Below are positions 42,630-51,222 of a stretch of 64,000 bases of DNA, piece by piece. A model generated the notes under the pieces. The model did no database searches. It was not told the DNA's origin and worked only from the letters and a program-made list of their open reading frames with translations. Origin of the DNA: Collinsella phocaeensis (GTDB taxonomy: Bacteria; Actinomycetota; Coriobacteriia; Coriobacteriales; Coriobacteriaceae). How positions within the stretch are numbered: position 1 is the first letter of the stretch; each line of letters starts with the position of its first letter. A program made the translations under genes and the position numbers. Location of the stretch: assembly GCF_900119895.1 (NCBI RefSeq), contig NZ_FQLR01000004.1, positions 1,116,001 to 1,180,000 on the forward strand. Direction: 5' to 3'.

Positions 42630-44309
42630 CTAGACCTCCATGACGACCGGGATGATCATCGGGCGGGTCTTGGTGTGGTTCCAGATGAAGTTGGAGACGG
42701 AATCGCGAACGGCCTTGCGAATCGCATCGGTACCGCTGCTCGTGTAGTTGAAAGACCCCTTCTCGATGGTCTTCAGCACGGAGGCCGAGGCATCGGCGGA
42801 GAATGCATCGTCGATGGTGAAAGACACGCCGCGACCGGAGAACTCGATGGCGTCGACCTTCTTGCGCTTGAGCGAGACGATGGCGACCGCGGTGACCATG
42901 CCGTCGTTTGCGAGCTTCTGACGGTCGCGAAGCACGATGGGATCGGTGTCGCCGATGCGAAGTCCGTCGACGTAGACGACGCCGCTTTCGACAGAAGGAC
43001 CGCGCTTCACGACGCCGCCGCGCATCTCGAGCGTGTCGCCGTTGTCCATAATGAAGATGTTCTCGCGGGGGATTCCCAGCTTGCGCCCGAGGCGCGCGTG
43101 GGCGCGCAGGTGGACAGCCTCGCCGTGGACCGGCATGAAGTACGTTGGGTGCGTCATGGCGAGCATAAGCTTGAGCTCTTCCTGGCTGCCGTGACCGGAG
43201 ACGTGGACGAGCGTGCGGTTCTTGTCGTACACGTCGCAGCCGATCTTCGCCAGGCTGTTGATGACGCCCTGCACGCCCTTCTCGTTGCCGGGAATCGGCG
43301 TAGCCGAGATGATGACCGTGTCGCCATCATGCATGGACAGGGTCTTGTGCTCGCCGTTGGCCATGCGGGAAAGCGCCGACAAGGGCTCGCCCTGCGACCC
43401 GGTGCACATCACGACGATCTTGTTCTCGGGAAGGTTGTTGATGTCGTAGGCATCGATGATATCGGACTCGTCGACCTTGAGATAGCCGAGCTCCCGCGCG
43501 ACGCGGGTGTTGGTGAGCATGGAGCGACCGGTGACCACGATCTTGCGACCGCACTTCTTGGCGGCGTCGCATATCTGTTGGAGACGGTGGATATGGCTGG
43601 AGAAGGACGCGACGAACACGCGGCCCGGAGCATCCTTGATCGCCGCGTACAGCGAGGGGCCGACCTCAGCCTCAGACCGGGTGAATCCCGGGACGGTCGC
43701 GTTGGTGGAATCGGAAAGCAGCAAGTCGATCCCCTGCTTGGCGAACTTGTTGATCGCCGCGTAGTCGGGAGTCACGCCGTCGATGGGGGTCTGGTCGAGC
43801 TTGAAGTCGCCGGTGTGCATGACGGTTCCCTGCGGGGTGCGGATGAACACGCCGAGCGCGCCGGGGATCGAATGCGTCATCGAGAAGAAGTCGACGGAGA
43901 TGCAACCGAGATTGACATGGCTGCCGCCGTGCACCTCGCGGAACTTGGGGGCGCGGATACGGAATTCGGCGAGCTTGCCCTCGATGAATCCGAGCGTCAG
44001 CTTGCTGGAGAAGATGGGGACCTTGTTGTTAAGGTCCTGCAGGAGATACGGGAGCGAGCCGGTGTGGTCCTCGTGGCCGTGCGTGATGACGATGCCGCGG
44101 AGCTTGTCCTCGTTCTCGAGGACATAGGTGTAGTCGGGCAGGACCAGGTCGATACCGGGCTGGGAGTCATCGGGGAACATGAGACCGGCATCGATGAGGA
44201 TCATATCCTGGCCGCACTCGATGACGGTCATGTTCTTGCCGATACCGTCAAGGCCGCCCAGCGGAATGATGCGGAGCGGTGCAGCTTTCTTTTTAGTTGT
44301 GGTTGCCAT
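42630..44309 (-). CDS. rnj: Ribonuclease J
   Basis: A 559-residue metallo-beta-lactamase/beta-CASP nuclease with endo- and 5'-3' exonuclease activity in mRNA and rRNA processing. The metal motif HGHEDH (77-82) and downstream GHGSQEELKLMLA and PVHGE motifs are clear. The ATG at 44309 begins MATTTKKK, with AAAGGAG 13 bases upstream, which is long spacing; a much longer in-frame extension to 44513 has no family similarity. It lies between pnp and ftsK, one base ahead of ftsK. Confidence 0.95.
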   Translation of the reverse strand: MATTTKKKAAPLRIIPLGGLDGIGKNMTVIECGQDMILIDAGLMFPDDSQPGIDLVLPDYTYVLENEDKLRGIVITHGHEDHTGSLPYLLQDLNNKVPIFSSKLTLGFIEGKLAEFRIRAPKFREVHGGSHVNLGCISVDFFSMTHSIPGALGVFIRTPQGTVMHTGDFKLDQTPIDGVTPDYAAINKFAKQGIDLLLSDSTNATVPGFTRSEAEVGPSLYAAIKDAPGRVFVASFSSHIHRLQQICDAAKKCGRKIVVTGRSMLTNTRVARELGYLKVDESDIIDAYDINNLPENKIVVMCTGSQGEPLSALSRMANGEHKTLSMHDGDTVIISATPIPGNEKGVQGVINSLAKIGCDVYDKNRTLVHVSGHGSQEELKLMLAMTHPTYFMPVHGEAVHLRAHARLGRKLGIPRENIFIMDNGDTLEMRGGVVKRGPSVESGVVYVDGLRIGDTDPIVLRDRQKLANDGMVTAVAIVSLKRKKVDAIEFSGRGVSFTIDDAFSADASASVLKTIEKGSFNYTSSGTDAIRKAVRDSVSNFIWNHTKTRPMIIPVVMEV

Positions 44310-44637
44310 AAGCGGGTATGTGCTCCTTTCGGTGAAGCTGATACAACATAAGCGGAGTCGGCTTGGGTCAGGGCCGGAGCGTCCGCGCAGATCCCGAATC
44401 GCCGTCAACGAGACGGCGCATATGGATTGCATTTTACCAACAGACCGTTCGGGCATACATATGGGCGTAAAGGTTGCATGAAGGAAACACGACCTCAGCG
44501 GTTCAGGAGGCACGCACGCGGGCCCTCATGCGAAATCGCAGGGGCGGCACATGAACAAGGGCCCCGACAAGATGCCGGGGCCCTTGGGTCACGCCTGAAC
44601 GCGAGAAGGCGAAGCTGCGCGTGGAGATAGGCGCAGG
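44310..44637 (-). other. pnp-rnj intergenic region with terminator and leader hairpin
   Basis: This 328-base gap contains no supportable gene. It holds the pnp terminator (44556-44586) and, 92 bases before the RNase J start, a perfect seven-pair hairpin CGCCGTC / GACGGCG (44401-44419) that would be in the RNase J mRNA leader if transcription starts upstream. A TAAAAT on the minus strand (about 44440) is a possible -10 without a good -35. Confidence 0.5.
44556..44586 (-). terminator. Terminator after pnp
   Basis: CAAGGGCCCCG (44556-44566) and CGGGGCCCTTG (44576-44586) form an 11-pair stem 50 bases past the pnp stop. The following minus-strand bases are TTCATG, a weak U tract. Confidence 0.7.
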
Positions 44638-46881
44638 TTAGGCGTCGTGATGGCGACGGGGCGTCCTGCCGCCGTTGTCGCCGGGGCGGCGCGGTCCGCG
44701 CTCGCGGCCGCCGCGCTCGCGGCGCTCGCGGCCGGGCCTGTCACCGCGCTCGCGGCGCTCATGGCCGGAAGGAGCAGAGCCCTCGGGCGCATCGGGCTTC
44801 TCGAGGCGATCGAGGGAGATCTTGCCGCGGTCGTCGATCTCGATGACCTTGACCTTGACCTCATCGCCGACGTTGAGGACGTCCTCGACCTTCTCGACGC
44901 GGCCGTTGGCGACGCGAGAGATGTGGAGCAGGCCGTCTTTGCCCGGAAGCAGGTTGACGAAGGCGCCGAAGGGCTGGATGGAGACGACGCGTCCGGTGTA
45001 CTCCTCGCCCACCTCGGGGACCTTGACGATGAGCTCGATGCGCTCGATCGCCTCGGCCACGGACTCACCCGTGCCGCCGACGTAGATGGTGCCGTCCTCC
45101 TGGATATCGATGGAGGCGCCGGTCTCGTCCTGGATGCAGCGGATAACCTTGCCGCCGGAACCGATGACGTCGCGGATGTTGTCGACGGGGATGGTGATCG
45201 TCTGGATCTTGGGCGCGGTGGCGCGGGTCTCCTCGCGCGGGGCGGGGACGACGTCGAGCATCTTGCCCAGGATGAACGCACGGCCCTCCTTGGCCTGCTC
45301 GAGCGCACGGCGGAGGATGTCGAACGTGAGGCCGGTGGCCTTGTTGTCCATCTGCAGCGCGGTGATGCCGCGCTCGGTGCCGGTCACCTTGAAGTCCATG
45401 TCGCCGAGGAAGTCCTCGATGCCCTGGATGTCGGACAGGACGACGGTCTCACCCTCCTCCTGGATCAGGCCCATGGCGATGCCGGAGACCGGGCGCTTGA
45501 TGGGCACGCCGCCGTCCATGAGGGCGAGGCAGCTACCGCAGGTTGACGCCATCGAGGAAGAGCCGTTGGACTCCATGACCTCGGACACGACGCGAATGGC
45601 GTACGGGAACTCGTTCTCGTCGGGCAGGACGGGCAGCAGCGCGCGCTCGGCGAGGTTGCCGTGGCCGATCTCGCGGCGCTTCGGGGAGCCCATGCGGCCG
45701 GTCTCGCCGGTGCAGAAGGGCGGGAAGTTGTAATGGTGCATGTAGCGCTTGCCCTCGACCGGCTCGATGGTGTCAAGGCGCTGGCCCTCGTTGAGCATGC
45801 CGAGCGACAGGACGGAGAGCACCTGGGTCTGACCGCGCTGGAACAGACCGGAACCGTGGACGAGCGGCAGGTAGTCGCCCTTCACCATGATGGGACGAAT
45901 CTCGTCGGCGGCACGGCCGTCGACGCGCTCGCCGGTCTCGACGACCATGCGGCGCATGGCGGTCTTCTCGAGCTTCTTGAGGTTCACCGGGATCTCGCGC
46001 TCCCAGACGAGCTGCTCCTCTTCGGTGAACTCGGCGCGAATGGCCTCCTTGAGGTCTGCGACCTTGTCCTGGCGGGACAGCTTGTCGGCATCACGGAGGG
46101 CGGCCGCCATCTCGTCGTAATGGGCGAAGACGCGCTCGTGGACCTCCTCGACCGGCTCGTCGAGCGGGTACTCACGCTTGGCGATCGGGCCGTTGACGCG
46201 CTCCCACTCGGCAGCGAACTCAAGCTGCGCGTCGCAGAAGGCGCCGATGGCCTCCTGGCCGAACTGCATGGCGGCGAGCATGTCCTCCTCGGACACCTCG
46301 TCCGCACCCGCCTCGACCATGGAAATGAAGTCGCGCGTACCGGCGAGCTCGAGATCGAGATCGGAGCTCTCGCGCTCCTCATACGTGGGGTTGACGATGA
46401 ACTCGCCCGTCTCGGTGTCGCGGCCGATGCGGACGCAGGCCAGCGGGCCCTCGAAGGGGACGCCTCCGATGGTCATGGCGAGCGAGGCGCCCATGACGCA
46501 GATGACGTCGACCGGGTTGGCCTGGTCGGCGACTAGCGGCGTGGCGACGACCTGGACCTCGTTGCGGAACCCGTCCGGGAAGCTCGGACGGATGGGGCGG
46601 TCGATCATACGAGCCGTGAGGGTGGCCTTCTCGCTGGGACGGCCCTCGCGCTTGAGGTAGCCGCCCGGGATGCGGCCGGCAGCGTACATCTTCTCGTTGA
46701 AGTCGACGGTGAGCGGGAAGAAGTCGTAGTTCTTGCGCTCCTTGGAGACGACCACCGTCGTGAGGACGGTGGAGTCGCCCTGCTTCACGACGGCGGCACC
46801 GGTCGCCTGGCGGGCAAGCTCGCCGGCTTCGAGCACGTAGGTCTTGCCGAACAGGTCAAAGGTCTTGCTTACGAGTGACAT
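44638..46881 (-). CDS. pnp: Polyribonucleotide nucleotidyltransferase (PNPase)
   Basis: A 747-residue 3'-5' phosphorolytic exoribonuclease. Two RNase PH domains (first about 10-215, second about 320-545, containing the conserved TCGSCLALMDGGVPI), then a KH domain with VIGSGGKVIRCIQ and an S1 domain (EYTGRVVSIQPFGAFVNLLPG). The last 45 residues are an Arg/Gly-rich tail (ERRERGDRPGR), not present in E. coli PNPase and likely RNA-binding. It follows rpsO, the classical rpsO-pnp pair. Confidence 0.97.
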   Translation of the reverse strand: MSLVSKTFDLFGKTYVLEAGELARQATGAAVVKQGDSTVLTTVVVSKERKNYDFFPLTVDFNEKMYAAGRIPGGYLKREGRPSEKATLTARMIDRPIRPSFPDGFRNEVQVVATPLVADQANPVDVICVMGASLAMTIGGVPFEGPLACVRIGRDTETGEFIVNPTYEERESSDLDLELAGTRDFISMVEAGADEVSEEDMLAAMQFGQEAIGAFCDAQLEFAAEWERVNGPIAKREYPLDEPVEEVHERVFAHYDEMAAALRDADKLSRQDKVADLKEAIRAEFTEEEQLVWEREIPVNLKKLEKTAMRRMVVETGERVDGRAADEIRPIMVKGDYLPLVHGSGLFQRGQTQVLSVLSLGMLNEGQRLDTIEPVEGKRYMHHYNFPPFCTGETGRMGSPKRREIGHGNLAERALLPVLPDENEFPYAIRVVSEVMESNGSSSMASTCGSCLALMDGGVPIKRPVSGIAMGLIQEEGETVVLSDIQGIEDFLGDMDFKVTGTERGITALQMDNKATGLTFDILRRALEQAKEGRAFILGKMLDVVPAPREETRATAPKIQTITIPVDNIRDVIGSGGKVIRCIQDETGASIDIQEDGTIYVGGTGESVAEAIERIELIVKVPEVGEEYTGRVVSIQPFGAFVNLLPGKDGLLHISRVANGRVEKVEDVLNVGDEVKVKVIEIDDRGKISLDRLEKPDAPEGSAPSGHERRERGDRPGRERRERGGRERGPRRPGDNGGRTPRRHHDA

Positions 46882-46950
46882 TTCTCTCCTATCCCCACGC
46901 GCCCCTTGCGCGCGGGCTTCTTAAGGTCGACGGGACCCTCCCGCCGATCG

Positions 46951-47018
46951 GTGTAGGGGCGACCACGATGGCGTCACCGCCCCTTACATGAAAAGGGGCG
47001 CCGCGAAACGGCGCCCCC
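46951..47018 (-). terminator. rpsO terminator and stacked hairpins in the rpsO-pnp gap
   Basis: GGGGCGCCG (46995-47003) and CGGCGCCCC (47009-47017) form a perfect stem followed on the minus strand by TTTT (46994-46991): a terminator for rpsO. A second stem, TGTAGGGGCG (about 46952-46961) with CGCCCCTTACA (about 46978-46988), lies closer to pnp. The CGCCCC of the second can also pair with the GGGGCG of the first, so alternative structures are possible. Confidence 0.75.
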
Positions 47019-47029
47019 TGCATGCACGA

Positions 47030-47308
47030 CTACTGGATATTGTCGCGGATGCCGAGCTCCTTGATGAGCTCGCGGTACTCGAAGATGTCGTTCTTCTTGA
47101 TGTAGGACAGAAGACGACGGCGACGGCCGACGAGCATGAGCAGGCCACGACGGGTGTGGAAGTCCTTCTGGTGGGACTTCATGTGCTCGGTGAGCTCGCG
47201 GATGCGCTCGGTCAGGATGGCGACCTGGACCTTCGGGTTGCCGGTGTCGGCGGCGTTCTTGCCGAACTGGGCGGTAAGCTCCGCCTTGCGCTCCTTGGAA
47301 ATCGTCAT
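47030..47308 (-). CDS. rpsO: 30S ribosomal protein S15
   Basis: A 92-residue primary 16S rRNA-binding protein. The signature [29 protein letters not shown] and the C-terminal [13 protein letters not shown] are typical (shown here in pieces: [24 protein letters not shown]). The ATG at 47308 has AAAGGTG upstream; an earlier in-frame start at 47353 adds non-conserved residues. The mRNA leader from the predicted promoter is about 110 bases, and S15 often represses its own mRNA. Confidence 0.97.
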   Translation of the reverse strand: MTISKERKAELTAQFGKNAADTGNPKVQVAILTERIRELTEHMKSHQKDFHTRRGLLMLVGRRRRLLSYIKKNDIFEYRELIKELGIRDNIQ

Positions 47309-47423
47309 GATTTCACCTTTCTGATCGGGACGCGCGGCGAGCAGCCGACGCATCCGATATTCGCCTCAAGCCGGGAAGCCGCTGGAGCAGCGCGCATCTA
47401 GGCCCAAGGTAGTACGCTGACGA

Positions 47424-47432
47424 ATGATACCA
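47424..47432 (-). promoter_or_regulatory. Possible extended -10 promoter of rpsO
   Basis: On the minus strand TGGTATCAT (47432-47424) fits an extended -10 (TGnTATAAT) without a clear -35. It lies in the recO-rpsO gap (47309-47515), which has no gene. Confidence 0.45.
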
Positions 47433-47515
47433 CAGGAATCTGGCTTCACTATACCTGCACGTACGCAGCGAAATCAGAGCCCGGCGATTCGCGCGGCATG
47501 GCTTCGCGCGGATCG

Positions 47516-48268
47516 CTACCGGCCCAGCAGGAACTCGAATGCGCGCATCCTCGCATCGAGATGCGTCGCCGCCCAGATGTGGGAGAGCCCGAGCGCGAAC
47601 GCGGCGCTGGGGCCATCGACCTCCATGGCCGCAAGCTCTTCGAACCGGCATCCGATGCATGCGCGGAGCAGCGTGACGCAGGCGGAGTCGACGGGCTCGG
47701 CTCCGGCGACGTCGCGGGAGCACGAGGAGCACAAAAGGCCGCCCATGGATGCGGAGAAGTAGCTGAGCGCAGGGTCGCCGCATGCGACGCACGACGAGAG
47801 GTCGGGGCGATATCCGATATGGGAAAGGACCTTGAAGACGTAAGCCGCCACGAGAAGATTAAGATGGGGACCGTCCACCGGGGCGGCCCCCAGCTTCGAG
47901 AGCAAGGCGCGCGTGATCGCGAAGACGAACGGGTCGACCGCGTCCTCATAGCAGCACAGCCGAGCCACCTCGCACACCGCGGAAGCGGCGCAGAGCAGGT
48001 CGTAATCGGGCGACGCTCCCAAAGGGGCCTCGAGAAGCTCTGCCTGCGACACGATGTCGAGCGTCCTGCCATGGGCAAGCAGCATATCGCAGCAGCAGGC
48101 GAGCTCGCATCGCGCGGCGAGTCGGCTTCCGGGCTTTCGCGCGCCCTTGGCGACCGCGCGCACCTGCCGCCCATCTTGCGTGATGAGCGTCAGGATAAGG
48201 TCGGTCTCCTTGAGCTTGGTGCGTCCGAGCACGATGGCGGTCGTGCGGTAGGTGCGCGCCCCGGGCAC
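47516..48268 (-). CDS. recO: DNA repair protein RecO
   Basis: A 250-residue RecFOR mediator loading RecA on SSB-coated gaps. An N-terminal OB fold (YRTTAIVLGRTKLKETDLI) is followed by helices and a zinc site with Cys pairs SCVACGD and LCSSCSR. The start is GTG at 48268, nine bases after era, with TGAGG upstream. era-recO is a standard pair. Confidence 0.95.
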   Translation of the reverse strand: MPGARTYRTTAIVLGRTKLKETDLILTLITQDGRQVRAVAKGARKPGSRLAARCELACCCDMLLAHGRTLDIVSQAELLEAPLGASPDYDLLCAASAVCEVARLCCYEDAVDPFVFAITRALLSKLGAAPVDGPHLNLLVAAYVFKVLSHIGYRPDLSSCVACGDPALSYFSASMGGLLCSSCSRDVAGAEPVDSACVTLLRACIGCRFEELAAMEVDGPSAAFALGLSHIWAATHLDARMRAFEFLLGR

Positions 48269-48277
48269 GTCCGAGCC

Positions 48278-49270
48278 TCAGTCCTCAGCGTTGTAGCCGA
48301 ACCGGCGAATCTCGCGCGCGTCGTCGCGCCAGCCCGGCTTGACCTTGACGTCGAGCAGAAGCAGCACCTTGCACCCGAAGATGCGTTCGAGGTCCCGGCG
48401 GGCGTCGGTGCCGATACGCTTGATCATCTCGCCGCCCTTGCCGATGATGATGCCCTTCTGCCCCTCGCGCTCCACGTAGACGGTCGCATGGATGCGCAGG
48501 AGGCGCTTATCCTGCTCAAAGGAGTCGCACAGCACGCCGACGGAATGAGGAATCTCCTCGCGCGTGCGCAGCAGGACCTTCTCGCGGACGAATTCCGCCA
48601 CGAGGGTCTCATCGGTCACATCGACCCCCATGTCATCGGGAAACCATTTAGGCCCGGCGGGAAGGTAGCTCGCAACGAGCTGGATGAACTGCTCGACATT
48701 GAAGTCCTCCGTGGCCGACACCACGATCTCCTCGTCGAAATCCATGAGCTCGTGCGCGGCGGCGATCTGCGTCATGACGGCCTCGGGATTGGCGCGGTCC
48801 GCCTTCGTGACCACGAGGACCTTGACCGCCGGGGACTTCTTGACGCGCTCCGCGACCCAGGCGTCCCCGCGGCCGACGGGCTTGGTCGCGTCGATGAGGA
48901 ACGCCACGACGTCCACATCGGAGAGCTCCATGAGGGCGCTGCGGTTCAGCTCGCCCCCCAGGCCGTCTTTCGGCTTGTGGATTCCCGGCGTGTCAACGAA
49001 TACGAGCTGGAAGTCGTCACGGTTCACGACCGCGCGCATGCGCCTGCGGGTCGTCTGGGCGACAGGTGACTCGATCGCAACCTTCTGGCCATAGCAGGCG
49101 TTCAGAAGCGTAGACTTGCCGACGTTGGGCCTGCCGACCAACGCGACGAAACCGGAGCGGAACCCGTCACCGACAGGGGGCACCGCGCACGCCTCGTCCG
49201 CGACGCCCAACGCGTCGATCTCATCGTCGGTCATGCCGGCGAAGGGGTCGAATTCGATCATATCTTCCAA
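48278..49270 (-). CDS. era: GTPase Era
   Basis: A 330-residue GTPase binding the 3' end of 16S rRNA during 30S assembly. The G domain has GRPNVGKSTL (near 46-55), FVDTPGIHKP and VTKAD, and the C-terminal KH domain has GQKGIIIGKGGEMIKRIG. About 38 acidic residues precede the G domain, an extension relative to E. coli Era. The start is the TTG at 49270 because GAGGAGG sits five bases before it; ATG at 49261 is the alternative. Confidence 0.95.
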   Translation of the reverse strand: MEDMIEFDPFAGMTDDEIDALGVADEACAVPPVGDGFRSGFVALVGRPNVGKSTLLNACYGQKVAIESPVAQTTRRRMRAVVNRDDFQLVFVDTPGIHKPKDGLGGELNRSALMELSDVDVVAFLIDATKPVGRGDAWVAERVKKSPAVKVLVVTKADRANPEAVMTQIAAAHELMDFDEEIVVSATEDFNVEQFIQLVASYLPAGPKWFPDDMGVDVTDETLVAEFVREKVLLRTREEIPHSVGVLCDSFEQDKRLLRIHATVYVEREGQKGIIIGKGGEMIKRIGTDARRDLERIFGCKVLLLLDVKVKPGWRDDAREIRRFGYNAED

Positions 49271-49303
49271 GGGGGCCTCCTCATGTGATAACGGTTCAAG
49301 CGC

Positions 49304-49684
49304 CTAGGCGATGAAGCCGAGCGCCCGCGCGAAGACGATGACGCCGACGACAGCGGCCGTGATGGACAGGGTGTAGACGCTGGCGGCGGCGATGTCCTTC
49401 GCGCGCTTGGCCAAGGGGTGCAACTCCTGGGTCGCGAGGTCGACGATGGCCTCCATCGCGGTGTTGCAGAGCTCGGCGAAGATGACCATGCCGCAGCACA
49501 GCGCGACAAGGCACCATTCGACCGCCGTGAGACCGATGGCGAGGCCGGCCGCGACGGCGACGACACCGGCGGCGAGCATAACCTTGATGTTGCGCTCGGT
49601 CCTGACAGCGGTCGCGAATCCCTCTATCGCGTAGCCGAACGAGCGGAGGAACGAAGGGTGGTCTGAAGAGGAACCGGGAATCAT
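49304..49684 (-). CDS. dgkA: Diacylglycerol/undecaprenol kinase family protein
   Basis: A 126-residue small membrane kinase with three helices. The catalytic signature ELCNTAMEAIVDLATQELHPLAKRAKDIAAA contains the Glu and Asp residues of the family (here ELCNTAMEAIVD and AKRAKDIAA). In Gram-positives such proteins phosphorylate undecaprenol, recycling the wall carrier lipid. ATG at 49684 has GAAAGG upstream; an upstream TTG inside ybeY is rejected. ybeY-dgkA-era is conserved. Confidence 0.92.
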   Translation of the reverse strand: MIPGSSSDHPSFLRSFGYAIEGFATAVRTERNIKVMLAAGVVAVAAGLAIGLTAVEWCLVALCCGMVIFAELCNTAMEAIVDLATQELHPLAKRAKDIAAASVYTLSITAAVVGVIVFARALGFIA

Positions 49685-49709
49685 GGTCCGTATGCCTTTC
49701 CGGTCAGAG

Positions 49710-50219
49710 TCAGTCGTCAAGATGGCGGGTCATGGGCCCGATGCGGACGGAATGGGGATCGAGCCCGCGGTTAACGGCCAGGGTGCGCAGGACGGCGAGC
49801 TCGCCGGCCTCCATCTCATTCGCGCCCTGCTCGTCGATATGGTCGTACCCGAGCAGGTGGAACATGCCGTGGACGAGCATGAGAAGGCACTCCTCGGCAG
49901 GGGTGTTGCCGAACTCGGGGGCCTGCGACGCGATGACTCCGGGGCACAGGATGACGTCCCCGAGCTCGATCGGCTCGTCGTCCGGGACGTCATCGTCAAA
50001 CGGAGAGTCGCACTCGAACGAGAGCACGTCCGTAGGGGCGTCGATTCCGCGCCAGGCCGCATTGAGCCCGCGCATCTCGTCCTCATCCACGAACGAGACG
50101 GAAACGTTGACGTCGCGGATGACGCCCTCATGGACGAGCACCGCGTTCACGGCAGCGGATACGAGCGGCCCCTCGATAAGCATGTCGAGATCGCCGTCGT
50201 TAGCGATGAGCGTCGCCAT
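49710..50219 (-). CDS. ybeY: Endoribonuclease YbeY
   Basis: A 169-residue metalloprotein involved in 16S rRNA 3' maturation and ribosome quality control. The zinc motif HGMFHLLGYDHIDE gives three histidines, and VLSFECDSP with LGDVILCP is conserved. Two close ATGs exist; the one at 50219 is seven bases after AAGGAG and is preferred to 50225. The gene overlaps the phoH end by 20 bases. Confidence 0.95.
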   Translation of the reverse strand: MATLIANDGDLDMLIEGPLVSAAVNAVLVHEGVIRDVNVSVSFVDEDEMRGLNAAWRGIDAPTDVLSFECDSPFDDDVPDDEPIELGDVILCPGVIASQAPEFGNTPAEECLLMLVHGMFHLLGYDHIDEQGANEMEAGELAVLRTLAVNRGLDPHSVRIGPMTRHLDD

Positions 50220-51213
50220 CCCCATGCTCCTTTCTAGTTCTGCGGGCCGCATCTGCGCGGCCGCACCGTTCATCATACCGCTCGTACGCCTCGACGATGC
50301 GACCGACGAGCTCATGCCGCACGACATCCGATCGATCGAGGTGCACGAAGGCGATGTCTTCGACGCCCGACAAGATGGTCTCGATATCGTAGAGGCCGCC
50401 GCGCCGGCCCACGAGGTCGCGCTGCGTGAGGTCGCCAGTCACGACGAACCGGGCGTTGAACCCGAGGCGCGTGAGAAACATCTTCATCTGCTCCGGGGTG
50501 GTGTTCTGCGCTTCGTCGAGAACGACGAAGGCATCGTTGAGCGTCCTGCCGCGCATGTAGGCGAGCGGGGCGATCTCGATCGTGCCCTCATCGAGGGCGC
50601 GCACGATCTCGTCGGCGTCCATCATGTCGTACAGGGCGTCGAGGAGCGGCCGGACATAGGGGTCGACCTTCTCCTCGAGCGTCCCGGGCAAGAAGCCCAG
50701 GCTCTCGCCCGCCTCGACGACCGGGCGCGTGAGCACGATGCGCCCGCATTCGCGACGGTGCAGCGCGGCCACGGCGAGAGCCATGGCAAGATAGGTCTTG
50801 CCCGTGCCGGCGGGACCGAAGCAGAACGAGAGCGTATGGGAGCGGATCGCCTCGACATACGCCTCCTGCCCCGAGGTCTTTGGACGGATCGAGCGACCGC
50901 GATAGGTGAGAATGCGACCGTCATGCGGTGCCGATCCGGGCGCACCGCCCCGGCGAGCGGACACCAGCTTGACCACATCGGCCGCATCGAGGGCGTCGCC
51001 TTGGGCAGCACGATTGAACAAGGTCTCGAGGCAGCGCGCGGCGAGCTCCACGGACGCGGTGGGCCCGTCAACGAGCACGCGATCGCCTCGGACCACGAGA
51101 CGCGCATCGAGCTCGCGCTCCAGCGTCCGAAGCACGGCATCCCCAGCGCCGAAGGCGCGCACGCTATCGACGCCCCGGGGCACCCGCAACGCAATCGAAG
51201 AGGTGTCGGCCAT
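50200..51213 (-). CDS. phoH: PhoH-like ATPase
   Basis: A 337-residue cytosolic ATPase of the PhoH/YbeZ type, thought to act with YbeY in RNA metabolism. Walker A is GPAGTGKT (133-140); Walker B appears as FVVLDEAQNTTPEQMKMFLTR, and TGDLTQRDL follows. The N-terminal 90 residues form a KH-like region. Its 3' end overlaps ybeY, consistent with joint translation. Confidence 0.95.
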   Translation of the reverse strand: MADTSSIALRVPRGVDSVRAFGAGDAVLRTLERELDARLVVRGDRVLVDGPTASVELAARCLETLFNRAAQGDALDAADVVKLVSARRGGAPGSAPHDGRILTYRGRSIRPKTSGQEAYVEAIRSHTLSFCFGPAGTGKTYLAMALAVAALHRRECGRIVLTRPVVEAGESLGFLPGTLEEKVDPYVRPLLDALYDMMDADEIVRALDEGTIEIAPLAYMRGRTLNDAFVVLDEAQNTTPEQMKMFLTRLGFNARFVVTGDLTQRDLVGRRGGLYDIETILSGVEDIAFVHLDRSDVVRHELVGRIVEAYERYDERCGRADAARRTRKEHGDGDAHR

Positions 51214-51222
51214 GATCGCCCC

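Noticed and set aside
42405-44351. 648-codon open frame antisense to RNase J
   Set aside because: Shadow of a GC-rich gene; overlaps both ftsK and rnj and has no recognisable motif.
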